A DNA stretch of 64,000 bases, from contig CALCCB010000127.1 of NCBI GenBank assembly GCA_937899625.1, positions 26,019 to 90,018 on the forward strand, written 5' to 3'. The notes beneath the pieces were generated by a model. That model was not told the origin of the DNA, did no database searches, and was given only the letters and a program-made list of their open reading frames with translations. A program made the position numbers and the translations under genes. Position 1 is the stretch's first letter. Each line of letters begins with the position of its first letter. This document shows, one piece after another, positions 1 through 8,850 of this stretch. Origin of the DNA: an uncultured Bacteroidota bacterium. GTDB lineage: Bacteria > Bacteroidota > Bacteroidia > Flavobacteriales_D > Crocinitomicaceae.

Positions 1-1
1 C

Positions 2-718
2 TTTTCGAATTACAAGGATTTTCAATCAGGTATTGATCTGATGATCAGTATGGGTGGTGATGGTACGTTCATTGAATCTGTTGGATTTATCAGAAATTCA
101 GAGGTGCCGATCCTTGGCATAAACACGGGGCGACTTGGATTTCTTGCGAATATTGCCAGAGAGAATATAGAAGCAGCATTGGACCTAGTCTATCGAAAGC
201 AATTCGAATTTCAATCCCGCTCGTTGTTAAGGGTTTTTACAGAAGAGAATTTGTACGGTGAGGATAACTTCGCTTTGAATGAGGTCACCTTCCATAAGAA
301 GGATACGAGTTCGATGATCACTGTGCACGCTTATCTTGATAACAAGTATTTGAACTCCTATTGGGCGGATGGTTTGATTGTATCCACCCCGACAGGATCA
401 ACTGCTTATAGTTTGAGCTGTGGAGGACCTATTGTTACTCCAGGATGCAGAGTGCATATCCTTACACCGATCGCTCCGCACAACTTGAATGTAAGACCAA
501 TGGTTGTGCCGGATCATATGCCAATAAAGTTAAGTCTTGAGGGCAGAGAAAGAAAATACCTCATTTCTTTGGATGGTAAATCAAAGAGCATCAAGCAAGG
601 AGAAGAAGTGATGATCACAAAGGCTGAATTCATGGTAAATGTGATTAAATTTGAAGACAACAACTTCCTCGATACCATCAGAAATAAAATGATGTGGGGA
701 TTAGATAAACGTAATTAA
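2..718 (+). CDS. nadK: NAD kinase, 5' end missing
   Basis: ATP-dependent NAD kinase, which makes NADP from NAD in the cytosol. The reading frame is open from base 2, so the N-terminus lies outside the window; the first ATG inside the frame (base 41) is not the real start. The family signature GGDGT is at bases 53-67 (context ISMGGDGTF), followed by the glycine-rich [12 protein letters not shown] segment and the NAD-binding [16 protein letters not shown] segment, all typical of the family. Roughly the last 230 residues are present out of a usual 290. It is followed after 17 bases by the PPIase gene on the same strand, probably co-transcribed. Identification is secure; only the start is unknown. 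Confidence 0.95.
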   Translation, partial: FSNYKDFQSGIDLMISMGGDGTFIESVGFIRNSEVPILGINTGRLGFLANIARENIEAALDLVYRKQFEFQSRSLLRVFTEENLYGEDNFALNEVTFHKKDTSSMITVHAYLDNKYLNSYWADGLIVSTPTGSTAYSLSCGGPIVTPGCRVHILTPIAPHNLNVRPMVVPDHMPIKLSLEGRERKYLISLDGKSKSIKQGEEVMITKAEFMVNVIKFEDNNFLDTIRNKMMWGLDKRN

Positions 719-735
719 TAAGTAAAACAGAGAAT

Positions 736-1842
736 ATGAAACAATTAGGAACATTGGCGTTGCTATTGGGAATTAGTGTGATGAGTTTGGCAGCTAAACC
801 AAAGAAGCCGAAATTGGAGCCGGGTATTTATGCAGAATTTACAACTTCGAAAGGTGTTATTCTTTGCATGCTAGAATTCAAGAAAACTCCAATGACAGTT
901 GCCAACTTTGTCGGTTTGGCAGAAGGTAATTTTACAAACGGAGAGAAGAGCTTTACAAAGCCATATTACAACGGATTAAAATTCCATCGTGTGATCAAGG
1001 ATTTCATGATTCAGGGTGGTGATCCGGATGGCAATGGTTCAGGTGGTCCTGGTTATAAATTCTATGATGAGATCCATCCAGATCTTACGCATTCAGGTCC
1101 TGGCATTTTGTCTATGGCAAATTCAGGTCCTGCTACGAATGGTAGCCAGTTCTTTATTACGCACAAAGAAACACCTTGGTTGGATGGAAAACATACGGTT
1201 TTTGGGCATGTAATCCAGGGACAAGATATAGTAAATGCCATTGAGCAAGACGATGTAACGACCACGGTGAAGATCATTCGTGTAGGTAAAGAAGCAAAAA
1301 AATGGAATGCGACGGAAACTTTCAAAACTGTATCTGATGAGATCAAGAAAGTAGAGGACGAAAAAGCTACAGAGCTTGCCAAGATTGGAGCAATGTCGGA
1401 GCAAGAATACAATGACTTCATGTTCAATGAAGTGAAATCAAAGTATCCTGATGCACAAAGATCTCCTTCAGGATTGGTTTATATCATTGAAAAACCAGGT
1501 GAAGATATGAAGGCTGAGGTTGGAAGTAGAATGTCTGTACATTATAGAGGAACCTTCAGAAGAGATGGTAAGCAATTCGATGCGAGTTATGACAGAGGAA
1601 TGCCAATGGATTTCAATTATAAAGAAAACAGAATGATCCCTGGGTTTGAAGAAGGTTTGGGGATGCTTGGAAAAGGAGGAAAGGCAAAACTGATCATTCC
1701 TTATTATCAGGCATATGGTAAAAATGGAAGACCTGGAATTCCTCCATACGCGGATCTGGTTTTCGATATTGAGATCGTTGATTTGACGGCTCCGGAGCCA
1801 CATGATCATGAACACGGAGATCACGACGGACACGATCATTAA
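736..1842 (+). CDS. secreted peptidyl-prolyl isomerase, cyclophilin-FKBP fusion with His-rich tail
   Basis: Predicted periplasmic protein-folding enzyme of 368 residues with two unrelated PPIase domains. Residues 1-20 form a signal peptide. A cyclophilin domain spans about 30-185, with FHRVI (83-87), MIQGGD (91-96), [12 protein letters not shown] (131-142) and [10 protein letters not shown] (148-157), which hold the usual catalytic and cyclosporin-binding positions. A linker leads to an FKBP domain (about 240-351), with [15 protein letters not shown] and [12 protein letters not shown] motifs. The last 13 residues are almost only His, Asp and Gly, which suggests metal binding (inference). It begins 17 bases after nadK and ends at a strong terminator. 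Such double-domain PPIases occur in Bacteroidota, so the fusion looks genuine rather than a frameshift product. Confidence 0.93.
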   Translation: MKQLGTLALLLGISVMSLAAKPKKPKLEPGIYAEFTTSKGVILCMLEFKKTPMTVANFVGLAEGNFTNGEKSFTKPYYNGLKFHRVIKDFMIQGGDPDGNGSGGPGYKFYDEIHPDLTHSGPGILSMANSGPATNGSQFFITHKETPWLDGKHTVFGHVIQGQDIVNAIEQDDVTTTVKIIRVGKEAKKWNATETFKTVSDEIKKVEDEKATELAKIGAMSEQEYNDFMFNEVKSKYPDAQRSPSGLVYIIEKPGEDMKAEVGSRMSVHYRGTFRRDGKQFDASYDRGMPMDFNYKENRMIPGFEEGLGMLGKGGKAKLIIPYYQAYGKNGRPGIPPYADLVFDIEIVDLTAPEPHDHEHGDHDGHDH

Positions 1843-1850
1843 GAAATAGA

Positions 1851-1879
1851 AAAGGCTGCCATTGGCAGCCTTTCTTTTT
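1851..1879 (+). terminator. intrinsic terminator after the PPIase gene
   Basis: A perfect 10-bp stem, AAAGGCTGCC with GGCAGCCTTT, closes a 3-base loop and is followed by CTTTTT. It lies 8 bases after the stop codon. A-rich sequence on the other side means it could also stop the convergent minus-strand gene at 1895. Confidence 0.9.
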
Positions 1880-1894
1880 GAATATCTATACCTT

Positions 1895-2716
1895 TTAAGG
1901 CATTGTGCATCGATTTGGTTTTCCTAATCTGAATGTAACCATAGCACCATAGAACGAATACCAGTCTGACGTGGCAGAATTACCTCGTTTTCCATATCTG
2001 GAACCATCAAGACTTCTATTTGATAACGCTGCGGCCAATGGACCATTTTCAGCTGCTAACGTAGCCGCGTCAACATACGTATTGGAACCAACATCGTCAA
2101 GATAGTCCGTAAAGGTTTTTCTAATTCCGTACTCAAGATTGATCGTTGCTTTCTTTCCCAAAGCAAACTTCACACCTACCCCTAAGGGGACACACAATTG
2201 AGTGAGACTGTAATTTTTCTTATTGTTCAGAGATGATCCTTGACCTTCAGTACCAATCGACTGTAATTCGATCATATCGCCATTGTACTCTGTTTTAGGG
2301 TTCATTCTGAACATTCCAATTTCAGCTAGTATGTAGGCTGTCCCTCTATACTTTTCGCTTCCCAGGAAGAAAGGCAGGTAAGTGAATTCGAGTCCTCCGG
2401 CTAACTCAAATATGTCTGATTCGAAATTTAAATTTCTGTTTCGTAAAAGATCGATCTTTGAATCGGCGTCATTGGCGGTGACCTTACCATAGCTTAAATT
2501 TGCTCTCAAACTCATTCGGGAGTGTACATTATATCGATAGATGATTCCTCCGGAAAGTTTGGTGTCCTTTAATCTTCCAAACTGACTCAGATCCCCAAAA
2601 TAATTGGAGCCACCTATGAGAAAGCCAAGTTCAGACTTCGACTTCGAATTATGGTATTGCGCCCGTAAATTCAACGAGGTAGCCAAAAGCGTTATGAAAA
2701 ATAGAAACAGTTTCAT
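1895..2716 (-). CDS. DUF6089-like outer-membrane beta-barrel protein (PorG-like)
   Basis: Predicted outer-membrane barrel of 273 residues. The start is placed at the ATG giving MKLFLFFITLLATS, a good signal peptide ending in LRAQ; an upstream in-frame TTG would add six residues. The mature N-terminus, SELGFLIGGSNYFGDLSQF, matches what I know of the DUF6089 family, which includes PorG, an outer-membrane protein tied to type IX secretion in Porphyromonas. Alternating hydrophobic strands and a Tyr/Phe-rich C-terminal end fit a barrel. It follows the DUF4139 gene by 40 bases on the same strand. The family call is from memory of sequence pattern; a direct role in T9SS is inference, though sprA and a PorP/SprF gene are in the same window. 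Confidence 0.75.
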   Translation of the reverse strand: MKLFLFFITLLATSLNLRAQYHNSKSKSELGFLIGGSNYFGDLSQFGRLKDTKLSGGIIYRYNVHSRMSLRANLSYGKVTANDADSKIDLLRNRNLNFESDIFELAGGLEFTYLPFFLGSEKYRGTAYILAEIGMFRMNPKTEYNGDMIELQSIGTEGQGSSLNNKKNYSLTQLCVPLGVGVKFALGKKATINLEYGIRKTFTDYLDDVGSNTYVDAATLAAENGPLAAALSNRSLDGSRYGKRGNSATSDWYSFYGAMVTFRLGKPNRCTMP

Positions 2717-2756
2717 TTTAATAAGGAACGCCAAATTACGGATAAAATTGCTTTTT

Positions 2757-4478
2757 TTAAAAGGAAGGACAGGAAACTGTTCGGAAAGAAACCATAGAAA
2801 TATTAGCTTCTTTCGGGTACTTTACGGTATAACCGATCATATAACTCTTCGTTTCTCCAGGTTGAAGAGTGTATTTCCAGTTCACCTCGCCAGTCTCAGG
2901 ATCCGATGTAACACCACTTAATTCATCGATTGTAACAGTAATTTCACTATTCTTTGAAATCGGAACTTGATCGAAAATATCAATGGTGACTGGTACCTCT
3001 CTGTTGTTTCTTATGGCGATCTCATATAGGTAGGAGTCTTTTTTACTTCCTCCGATCACTTTTTTCGTAGACATTTCTTTTTTCAGCTTGCGCATGACAG
3101 TTACTTTGGAATCTCTACCGAATGATAAAGAAAGTGTATCTGAAATATTTCGGGTATCAATTTCCGACATTCCTACATACGCTCCACCGAAATATACTTT
3201 TGTCGGTCCTGGGATCAATTCAAGTTCTTGCCATCCAACGATGTGCGCAAGAAGAAATGCCGCATTATCCATCTTCGGCACTGAGATATGGCTAAAGGAA
3301 GCTTCAAGATCCATTTCTTTCACATCGACCATATATGGTTTTGAATCAGAAGGACAATTGAATTTGTCTTTGATCTGGTATTCTGCAGTGAGTTCGGAAA
3401 TCTCTATTTGTCTCATGGCAACTCCATTCGCTGTCTGACGAGAGATGATCTCATTCTTGAACATTTCAAGTTTCTCAGAAGTTTTGTCTTTGTCAAGAAT
3501 GTAATTATCGTAAACTCGCTGATTGGCAGCACTTAGATTGTTTTCGGCTTCCATTCGGTAATCCTGTTGTATTACCTGAGGGGCGTAATAGGCTTTTTTT
3601 GAATATGATTTTGAATTGTAATAATTCAGAAACCATGGAGATAAAACAGGATGTGAGGCAGAAAGTCTCGGATCACCTGTTGAAAGTGTTAAATCGATAT
3701 TTTCCCAGTTATTTCCGGTGTTGTTGTAGACCTGTGCTTTATATTTTAAGTTCACTTTGGAATTGATATCCTTCGCAGAAAGGTCATATAGCGCTGCCCA
3801 ACCGCAATCTGAAACAAGGTATTTCAAGGTGCTATTGAAGGTAACGCTCTCATCCGCATCGAGAAGAACGATCACCTGATTGCTCCTTTGGTTTTCATTG
3901 TAATTCAGCTCAACAAGTTGGTATCTGGTAGTTTCGATCAGCTCATTCACTCTGATCTGATCTTTTCGGATCTTTGACATTTTTGTGTTGATCTCGAGAG
4001 TTCGAGTTCTGTAAAAGTCAGCCGCTTCTTTGATCTGAGCGACAGTTAAATTCTGGTTTTGACCACCCAACTTTTTATTCGCGTTGAGCAATTCAAGCTC
4101 TGTCTGATAAGCACTTAATTGGTCGTTATTGGATTGATTTCTATCCTTTAATGATTCAAGGGAATCCTTCAATATTGCAATTCTCGGATTGAATTGTTCT
4201 GCTGCGAAAAAATCCATTTCCGTAGAGACACTCACCAATCTGAAATTTCCATCTCCTTTAAATTGTATCGATTGCGGGTCAGCAAAAGCTGATATCCCAG
4301 GGAAGATCAATTTATTTCTCCCTTTGTGGATCTGCACCTTTTGTTCGTGTTCGATTTCACCGGAAGTGAGGAAAAGTTTTACTCGTTTTATCGGTGAACT
4401 GATCGTTTGATTTTGTGGTTTTTGCGCAATTGTGAATAGACTCACACAAAAAAAGAGGATGAAGGATGTTGATCTCAT
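2757..4478 (-). CDS. DUF4139/DUF4140 (MuiA-type) secreted protein
   Basis: 573-residue protein with an N-terminal signal peptide (FILFFCVSLFTIAQ). After it comes a DUF4140-like segment (IKRVKLFLTSGEIEHEQKV), a central coiled-coil stretch rich in Leu, Gln, Asn and Lys (about residues 100-190), and a long beta-rich DUF4139 region up to the C-terminus. This is the layout of the 'mucoidy inhibitor MuiA' family, a widespread group of secreted or surface proteins without a proven biochemical role. It ends 40 bases before the DUF6089 gene on the same strand, so both may be one envelope operon. A TATCCTTG sequence at 4493-4500 (minus strand) is one base off the Bacteroidota -7 element. Confidence 0.82.
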   Translation of the reverse strand: MRSTSFILFFCVSLFTIAQKPQNQTISSPIKRVKLFLTSGEIEHEQKVQIHKGRNKLIFPGISAFADPQSIQFKGDGNFRLVSVSTEMDFFAAEQFNPRIAILKDSLESLKDRNQSNNDQLSAYQTELELLNANKKLGGQNQNLTVAQIKEAADFYRTRTLEINTKMSKIRKDQIRVNELIETTRYQLVELNYNENQRSNQVIVLLDADESVTFNSTLKYLVSDCGWAALYDLSAKDINSKVNLKYKAQVYNNTGNNWENIDLTLSTGDPRLSASHPVLSPWFLNYYNSKSYSKKAYYAPQVIQQDYRMEAENNLSAANQRVYDNYILDKDKTSEKLEMFKNEIISRQTANGVAMRQIEISELTAEYQIKDKFNCPSDSKPYMVDVKEMDLEASFSHISVPKMDNAAFLLAHIVGWQELELIPGPTKVYFGGAYVGMSEIDTRNISDTLSLSFGRDSKVTVMRKLKKEMSTKKVIGGSKKDSYLYEIAIRNNREVPVTIDIFDQVPISKNSEITVTIDELSGVTSDPETGEVNWKYTLQPGETKSYMIGYTVKYPKEANISMVSFRTVSCPSF

Positions 4479-4573
4479 AATTTAATTTTTCAAGGATACA
4501 CCCTTAAAACAAGGTGGTTCATTAAAAGGTTACAACCATTAAAAAATCTCAATGATTTTTATTGGTTAGATTT

Positions 4574-6049
4574 TCAGCTGGATATTTTTTGATCCTTTAA
4601 AGCAATCTTAGCTGCAATTTTTGCAGACAAAAGGCACAGTGGAATTCCGCCACCGGGATGAACACTTCCTCCAACAAAATAGAGGCCTTTAACTTTTGAG
4701 AAATTTGGATGCCTGAAAAATGCAGCCATTCGATCATTTGAGCTTGCTCCATATAAAGCGCCTCCGTAACTGGAAGTGCGTTGTTCAATCCGAACCGGAT
4801 CAAGGTAATCTTCTTCCTCAATGAGGGCTTCGATATCTGTTTTTAAATTGTTTGACAGCTTCTTGATAACATTTGAACGGATCTCTTTTCTGATCTTTTC
4901 CCAATCTTGTCCCCGATTGGAAGGAACGTTTACCATTACGAACCAGTTCTCTGAATTTTCGGGCGCATCTTCCTTTACGATCTTTGAGCTGACATGAATG
5001 TATATTGTTGGATCATCAATTACTTCCTTGCCCTCAAAGATCATTTGAAACTCTTCCTTGTATCGATCGGAGAAAAAGATGTTGTGGAGATCAAGTTGAT
5101 CAAATTTCTTTCGGATTCCCCAGTAAAAGATCATTGCAGAACTTGAAGGTTCCTGAGACATTACTCTTTTGGGAGGGGTGACAGTTTTTACAAGATGCTT
5201 ATAGGCCGGACGAATGTCTGCATTGCAAAAGATAGTGTCAGCCAAATGTGAATCAGTGTCGGTTTTTATACCAGTCACCTTATTTTGCTCAACAATGATT
5301 TCTCTCACTGTAGAGTTGAGATGGAAGACAATTCCTTTCCTTTTGGCCAATTCAACCAGAGAGGTTGTAATAGAATGCATGCCTTTTTTAGGGAAGAATG
5401 TACCTATTCCGAATTCCAAATGAGGAATAATATTCAATATTCCCGGAGCTCTGTAGGGGTCTGATCCATTGTAAGTGGCATAACGATCAAAGATCTGCAC
5501 TAACTTTGGGTGATTGAGATGTCTCTCATTTTCACGATGCATAGTGCTGAATATGCCCAAACCTGGAATGGCCAGTATCGCCTTCAAAATAGCTGGATCA
5601 AGATAAGAGGATACTTTATGCAATGATCGTTCAAGAAAAACCTGATGAGTTTTAGAATAGATGAACTCGCTTCGGTCAAGATGATTTTTTAGTGGAGTAG
5701 GGTCGACCTTCAAAACACTTTCCACCGTTTCACCGAGTACATCTTTGTCTGCTGAAAAGGGCAGAAATAAGCCATCATTGAAAAAGTAATGACACGTCGT
5801 GTTGCACTTGACATATTCGAAATGATCACTGGCATCCTCACCAGAGATTCGAAATAGCTCTTCTACAAAATGAGGCATTGTGAACAGTGACGGACCGGTA
5901 TCGAATCGATAATCTCCCATTTGGAGTAAACCAAGTTTACCACCCGGCATAGCATTTTGTTCAAAGACCTCAACATCGTAACCAGCCGCTTTTAGGCGTA
6001 AAGCAGAAGCTAAGCCTCCAATACCAGAACCAACAACAATTGCTTTCAT
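4574..6049 (-). CDS. crtD: phytoene desaturase-family carotenoid desaturase, CrtD-like
   Basis: FAD-dependent carotenoid desaturase of 491 residues. The start is the ATG giving MKAIVVGSGIGGLASALRL, the dinucleotide-binding GxGxxG motif; a longer in-frame reading to 6190 would overlap the divergent VOC gene and adds 47 unlikely residues. GGKLG and DTGPSLFTMPHFVEELF near residues 37-70 resemble flavobacterial CrtD (1-hydroxycarotenoid 3,4-desaturase) more than CrtI, where GGRA and GPSWYWMPD are usual. The C-terminal GLYFVGGSVHPGGGIPLCL is the family FAD signature. No crtB, crtY or crtE gene is in the window, so this gene sits apart from any carotenoid cluster. Desaturase family is near certain; CrtD against CrtI is inference from motifs. 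Confidence 0.85.
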   Translation of the reverse strand: MKAIVVGSGIGGLASALRLKAAGYDVEVFEQNAMPGGKLGLLQMGDYRFDTGPSLFTMPHFVEELFRISGEDASDHFEYVKCNTTCHYFFNDGLFLPFSADKDVLGETVESVLKVDPTPLKNHLDRSEFIYSKTHQVFLERSLHKVSSYLDPAILKAILAIPGLGIFSTMHRENERHLNHPKLVQIFDRYATYNGSDPYRAPGILNIIPHLEFGIGTFFPKKGMHSITTSLVELAKRKGIVFHLNSTVREIIVEQNKVTGIKTDTDSHLADTIFCNADIRPAYKHLVKTVTPPKRVMSQEPSSSAMIFYWGIRKKFDQLDLHNIFFSDRYKEEFQMIFEGKEVIDDPTIYIHVSSKIVKEDAPENSENWFVMVNVPSNRGQDWEKIRKEIRSNVIKKLSNNLKTDIEALIEEEDYLDPVRIEQRTSSYGGALYGASSNDRMAAFFRHPNFSKVKGLYFVGGSVHPGGGIPLCLLSAKIAAKIALKDQKISS

Positions 6050-6115
6050 AGTGAGATCTACAACAATATTAAAAAAACAAGTCGGGCAATTGTTTAGATT
6101 AGTAAAAAAAAGCGA

Positions 6116-6523
6116 ATGGGAAAAGCTGTCGGGATAGGAGGGATCTTTATGAAATTTAAGGATCCATCGAGAATGAACAAATGGTATCAAGAAGTTTTAG
6201 GCTTAGAACCCAATGATTATGGAGTTCTTTTCAGTTTCAACGGGAACTCAAATGAAAAGGCATATCTCCAACTCGGCACATTTGATCAATCATCGGGTTA
6301 TTTTGGTTCTCCTCAACAGCAATACATGATCAATTTCAGGGTGGATGATCTTGTTTCTCTTTGTATGAAAATGAAAGAGATGAACGTAGAGTTCGTTGAT
6401 GAAATTGAGGAATTCAGTTACGGTAAATTTCTTCACATCAATGACCCCGAAGGGAACCGAATAGAACTATGGGAGCCGCTAGGCGAATCGTTCGAACAGG
6501 AAAATTGCAATGAAATGAAATAG
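6116..6523 (+). CDS. VOC-family (glyoxalase/bleomycin-resistance fold) protein
   Basis: A 135-residue, single-module vicinal-oxygen-chelate protein. It opens with the beta strand IGGIFMKFKDPSRMNKWYQ and ends with the typical FLHINDPEGNRIELWEP strand, where Glu of IELWEP is the usual metal ligand. The equivalent N-terminal ligand position holds Phe/Met rather than His (IGGIFMKF), so metal binding may be incomplete. It is divergent from the carotenoid desaturase (66 bases between starts) and convergent with the next gene, whose stop is one base away. Substrate cannot be deduced. Confidence 0.85.
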   Translation: MGKAVGIGGIFMKFKDPSRMNKWYQEVLGLEPNDYGVLFSFNGNSNEKAYLQLGTFDQSSGYFGSPQQQYMINFRVDDLVSLCMKMKEMNVEFVDEIEEFSYGKFLHINDPEGNRIELWEPLGESFEQENCNEMK

Positions 6524-6524
6524 A

Positions 6525-6890
6525 CTATTTCAGATTACTGAAAAGTCGCTCAAGATTCGGGTTTTTTGCAAGACCATCAGCACCTACAAAAAGTACTGAC
6601 TTACATCGATTTCTTTCAAGCCACAGATCCAAATTTGATTTAGCTACCTGAAGTGTCCCGTTAATGTCAATATTATGTACTGGTTTCTGATTCCTGTCGA
6701 ATGAAGATTTAATCTCATCGATCTCTTTAAGAACCTGCTGATTTTCATTGAAGATCACCATGCCGTCGATTCCAGCATCTTCATTATCTGTGTCATAATC
6801 TGAAAATTCAAGATGATGGTTTTCCAGATAAGGAACGATGAATTTACCAAACTGGCTACCTATTCGTAAATGAATTTTTTTGATCTTCAT
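6525..6890 (-). CDS. unknown small cytosolic protein
   Basis: I do not recognise this 121-residue protein. It has no signal peptide or membrane segment. It begins MKIKKIHLRIGSQFGKFIVPYL and contains an acidic stretch DYDTDNEDAGIDGM, then a C-terminal part with LWLERNRCKSVLFVGADGLAKN, which alternates predicted strands and helices in the way of a small Rossmann-like or receiver-like fold (inference only). It follows the arginine decarboxylase gene on the same strand after 77 bases but has its own TAATTTTG promoter element at 6926-6933 and a small GC hairpin in the leader. Composition is like its neighbours. Confidence 0.7.
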   Translation of the reverse strand: MKIKKIHLRIGSQFGKFIVPYLENHHLEFSDYDTDNEDAGIDGMVIFNENQQVLKEIDEIKSSFDRNQKPVHNIDINGTLQVAKSNLDLWLERNRCKSVLFVGADGLAKNPNLERLFSNLK

Positions 6891-6925
6891 ATTTCTTGAG
6901 GGCCCCTTGATTCTTCAGGGGTGTG

Positions 6926-6933
6926 CAAAATTA
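6926..6933 (-). promoter_or_regulatory. -7 promoter element for the unknown gene at 6890
   Basis: TAATTTTG on the minus strand matches the Bacteroidota -7 consensus TAnnTTTG. The predicted transcript start near 6920 gives a leader of about 30 bases. That leader contains a hairpin, CCCCTGA with TCAAGGGG (one bulge), at about 6902-6922. No clear -33 TTTG is visible. Confidence 0.5.
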
Positions 6934-6967
6934 ACATTTTAGTTTTTTTAGCGAAGATTTTTTTCAA

Positions 6968-8359
6968 TTAATAACCTAAAATTTTCATGAAATCCATAGC
7001 TGTTTGCTCGTCGCTGAAAAGTTCTGTCTTAAGTTTCCCATTCTCATCTCTTTTAATGAGGACATGTTTTGGTTCGGGGATCAGACAATGTTTAAGGCCA
7101 CCAAATCCTCCAATGGTTTCCTGGTATGCACCGGTATTGAAAAATCCGATATACAGTGTTTTATTTCGATCGAATTTTGGCAAGTAGATCGCGTTGGAGT
7201 GCTGTTCCGAGTTATAATAGTCATCAGAGTCACATGTCAATCCACCAAGAAGGACACGCTCATAGTCTTCATTCCAACGGTTGATTGGTAACATGATGAA
7301 TCGTTGATTGATTGCCCAGGTATCAGGTAGATTGGTCATGAAGGATGAATCGATCATGTTCCATTTCTCTCTGTCATTCTGCTGCTTCTGGTGCAAAACA
7401 CTAAAGATGGCTCCTCCTGATTCACCAACAGTGAATGAACCAAATTCTGTAAAAATGTTTGGTTCAGGAATATCATCGTCCGTACATACCCTTTTCACCT
7501 GAGTAAGGATTTCTCTCACCATGTAAGCGTAATCAAAATCGAAAGCAAGAGACTTTTTAATAGGGAATCCACCGCCAATGTTCAATGAGTCAAGTTCAGG
7601 ACAGATCTTCTTAAGATCACTATAAACTTTAAGGCACTTGGTTAATTCGTTCCAGTAATAAGCCGTATCGTTGATTCCCGTATTGATGAAGAAATGAAGC
7701 ATTTTGATCTCAACACGTGGGTTTTCCTTTACGATCGCTTTGTAAAAAGGAACGATTTCACGATAACGGATTCCCAATCGGGAGGTATAGAATTCGAATT
7801 TTGGTTCTTCTTCAGATGCAATCCTGATCCCGATCTTGATCGGAACTTCCGTTTTAGCAAGTATTTCTTGAAGTTCAGCCGTATTGTCAACAACAGGAAT
7901 TACCTGAAGTTTTTGCTCATTGATAAGCGTAGCAATATTTTCAATGTACTGAGGGGTTTTGTAACCATTACAGATCACATACTTTCCATCAGTTAATTTT
8001 CCTTTTTCATATAGGTTTCTTACAATATCGATATCAAAAGCTGAAGAGGTCTCAATATGAACATCGTTCTTCAATACTTCATCCATTACAAAAGAGAAGT
8101 GATTACTTTTTGTACAGTAGGAATAATAGTAATTCCCGGCATATCCAAGGTTGTTCATGGCTTCTCTGAACCACCCTTTTGCCCGTTGTATGTTGTTTGA
8201 GATCTGGGGTAAGTAATTGAATTTTAAAGGAGTGCCGTAATCTTCGATCAATCGCATCAGATCGATACCATGGAAGAACAATTTATCTTCTCTCAGATGG
8301 AATTCGTTCTGGGGAAAATCAAATGTTTGGTCGATCAAATCAATATACTTCGTTCTCAT
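6968..8359 (-). CDS. speA: biosynthetic arginine decarboxylase (type III PLP fold)
   Basis: Decarboxylates arginine to agmatine, the first step of polyamine synthesis by the agmatine route. The 463-residue length and opening (IDLIDQTFDFPQNEF, LFFHGIDLMRLIEDYGTPL) match the short arginine decarboxylases of flavobacteria, which are alanine-racemase-fold enzymes. Visible landmarks are YYSYCTKSNHFSFV with the PLP lysine near residue 85, GGGFPIKKS in the phosphate-binding region, EFGSFTVGESG, and GLTCDSDDYY, which holds the catalytic cysteine of the second subunit. Usual partners such as agmatinase or deoxyhypusine synthase are not adjacent here; an unknown gene follows instead. Diaminopimelate decarboxylase is less likely on length and motifs. 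Confidence 0.88.
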   Translation of the reverse strand: MRTKYIDLIDQTFDFPQNEFHLREDKLFFHGIDLMRLIEDYGTPLKFNYLPQISNNIQRAKGWFREAMNNLGYAGNYYYSYCTKSNHFSFVMDEVLKNDVHIETSSAFDIDIVRNLYEKGKLTDGKYVICNGYKTPQYIENIATLINEQKLQVIPVVDNTAELQEILAKTEVPIKIGIRIASEEEPKFEFYTSRLGIRYREIVPFYKAIVKENPRVEIKMLHFFINTGINDTAYYWNELTKCLKVYSDLKKICPELDSLNIGGGFPIKKSLAFDFDYAYMVREILTQVKRVCTDDDIPEPNIFTEFGSFTVGESGGAIFSVLHQKQQNDREKWNMIDSSFMTNLPDTWAINQRFIMLPINRWNEDYERVLLGGLTCDSDDYYNSEQHSNAIYLPKFDRNKTLYIGFFNTGAYQETIGGFGGLKHCLIPEPKHVLIKRDENGKLKTELFSDEQTAMDFMKILGY

Positions 8360-8404
8360 TTCATACTATAAGGAATGCCGTATCCCATTTAAGGCCTGAT
8401 AATA

Positions 8405-8755
8405 TTATAAGATCTCGTCTATTCTCTCGGTTGGACGAGCTACAACCGCTTTATCTTGGTTTATTACGATAGGCCGCTCAATAAGTTTCGGAAAATTGAT
8501 CATTGCATCGATCCATTCCTCATTTGTGAGGGTCTTACCTTTGAAATTTCCTTTGTAATCAGCTTCATTTTTCCTTAGTAAATCCTCAGCTGAAATTCCT
8601 AATTTATTAAGTACATCACTCAATTCCTTTTTGGCTAATGGAGAATTCATGTATTCGATCACTTCAAATTGAACTCCTTTATCGTTTAGATACTCAAGTG
8701 CGCATCTGCTCTTTGAACACCTTGGATTGTGATATATCTTAAGCATATCAGACAT
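8405..8755 (-). CDS. arsC: arsenate reductase-like protein (ArsC/Spx family, glutaredoxin type)
   Basis: A 116-residue thioredoxin-fold protein of the ArsC family, which reduces arsenate with glutaredoxin. The sequence LKIYHNPRCSKSRCALEYL places the reactive cysteine near residue 13 with a second cysteine five residues on. The conserved arginine of the family is in LIERPIVI near the C-terminus. The start at ATG 8755 is chosen because a TATTTTTG promoter element lies at 8776-8783, so the GTG at 8770 would coincide with the transcript start; ATG 8746 is a further option. Many ArsC-fold proteins in Bacteroidota are not in arsenic operons, as here, so an arsenate substrate is inference. Confidence 0.85.
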   Translation of the reverse strand: MSDMLKIYHNPRCSKSRCALEYLNDKGVQFEVIEYMNSPLAKKELSDVLNKLGISAEDLLRKNEADYKGNFKGKTLTNEEWIDAMINFPKLIERPIVINQDKAVVARPTERIDEIL

Positions 8756-8775
8756 CTTTTTAAAAATCACGACAA

Positions 8776-8783
8776 CAAAAATA
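8776..8783 (-). promoter_or_regulatory. -7 promoter element for the ArsC-like gene
   Basis: TATTTTTG on the minus strand is an exact TAnnTTTG match. A weak A/T hairpin (TTTCTAA with TTAGAAA, 8788-8810) lies between it and the end of ilvA and may help end the ilv operon transcript. Confidence 0.5.
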
Positions 8784-8850
8784 GGGCTTTCTAATAAGTA
8801 ATCTTAGAAATTACGGCATTTTTAGACTGATATAGATATCCCTCGACCAA

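Noticed and set aside
4542..4560. AAAAATC/GATTTTT hairpin between the desaturase and DUF4139 genes
   Set aside because: Pure A/T stem in AT-rich intergenic sequence without separate T-run; not convincing as terminator.
6050..6190. N-terminal extension of the carotenoid desaturase by 47 residues
   Set aside because: It would overlap the divergent VOC gene, precedes the normal Rossmann start and has no resemblance to the family.
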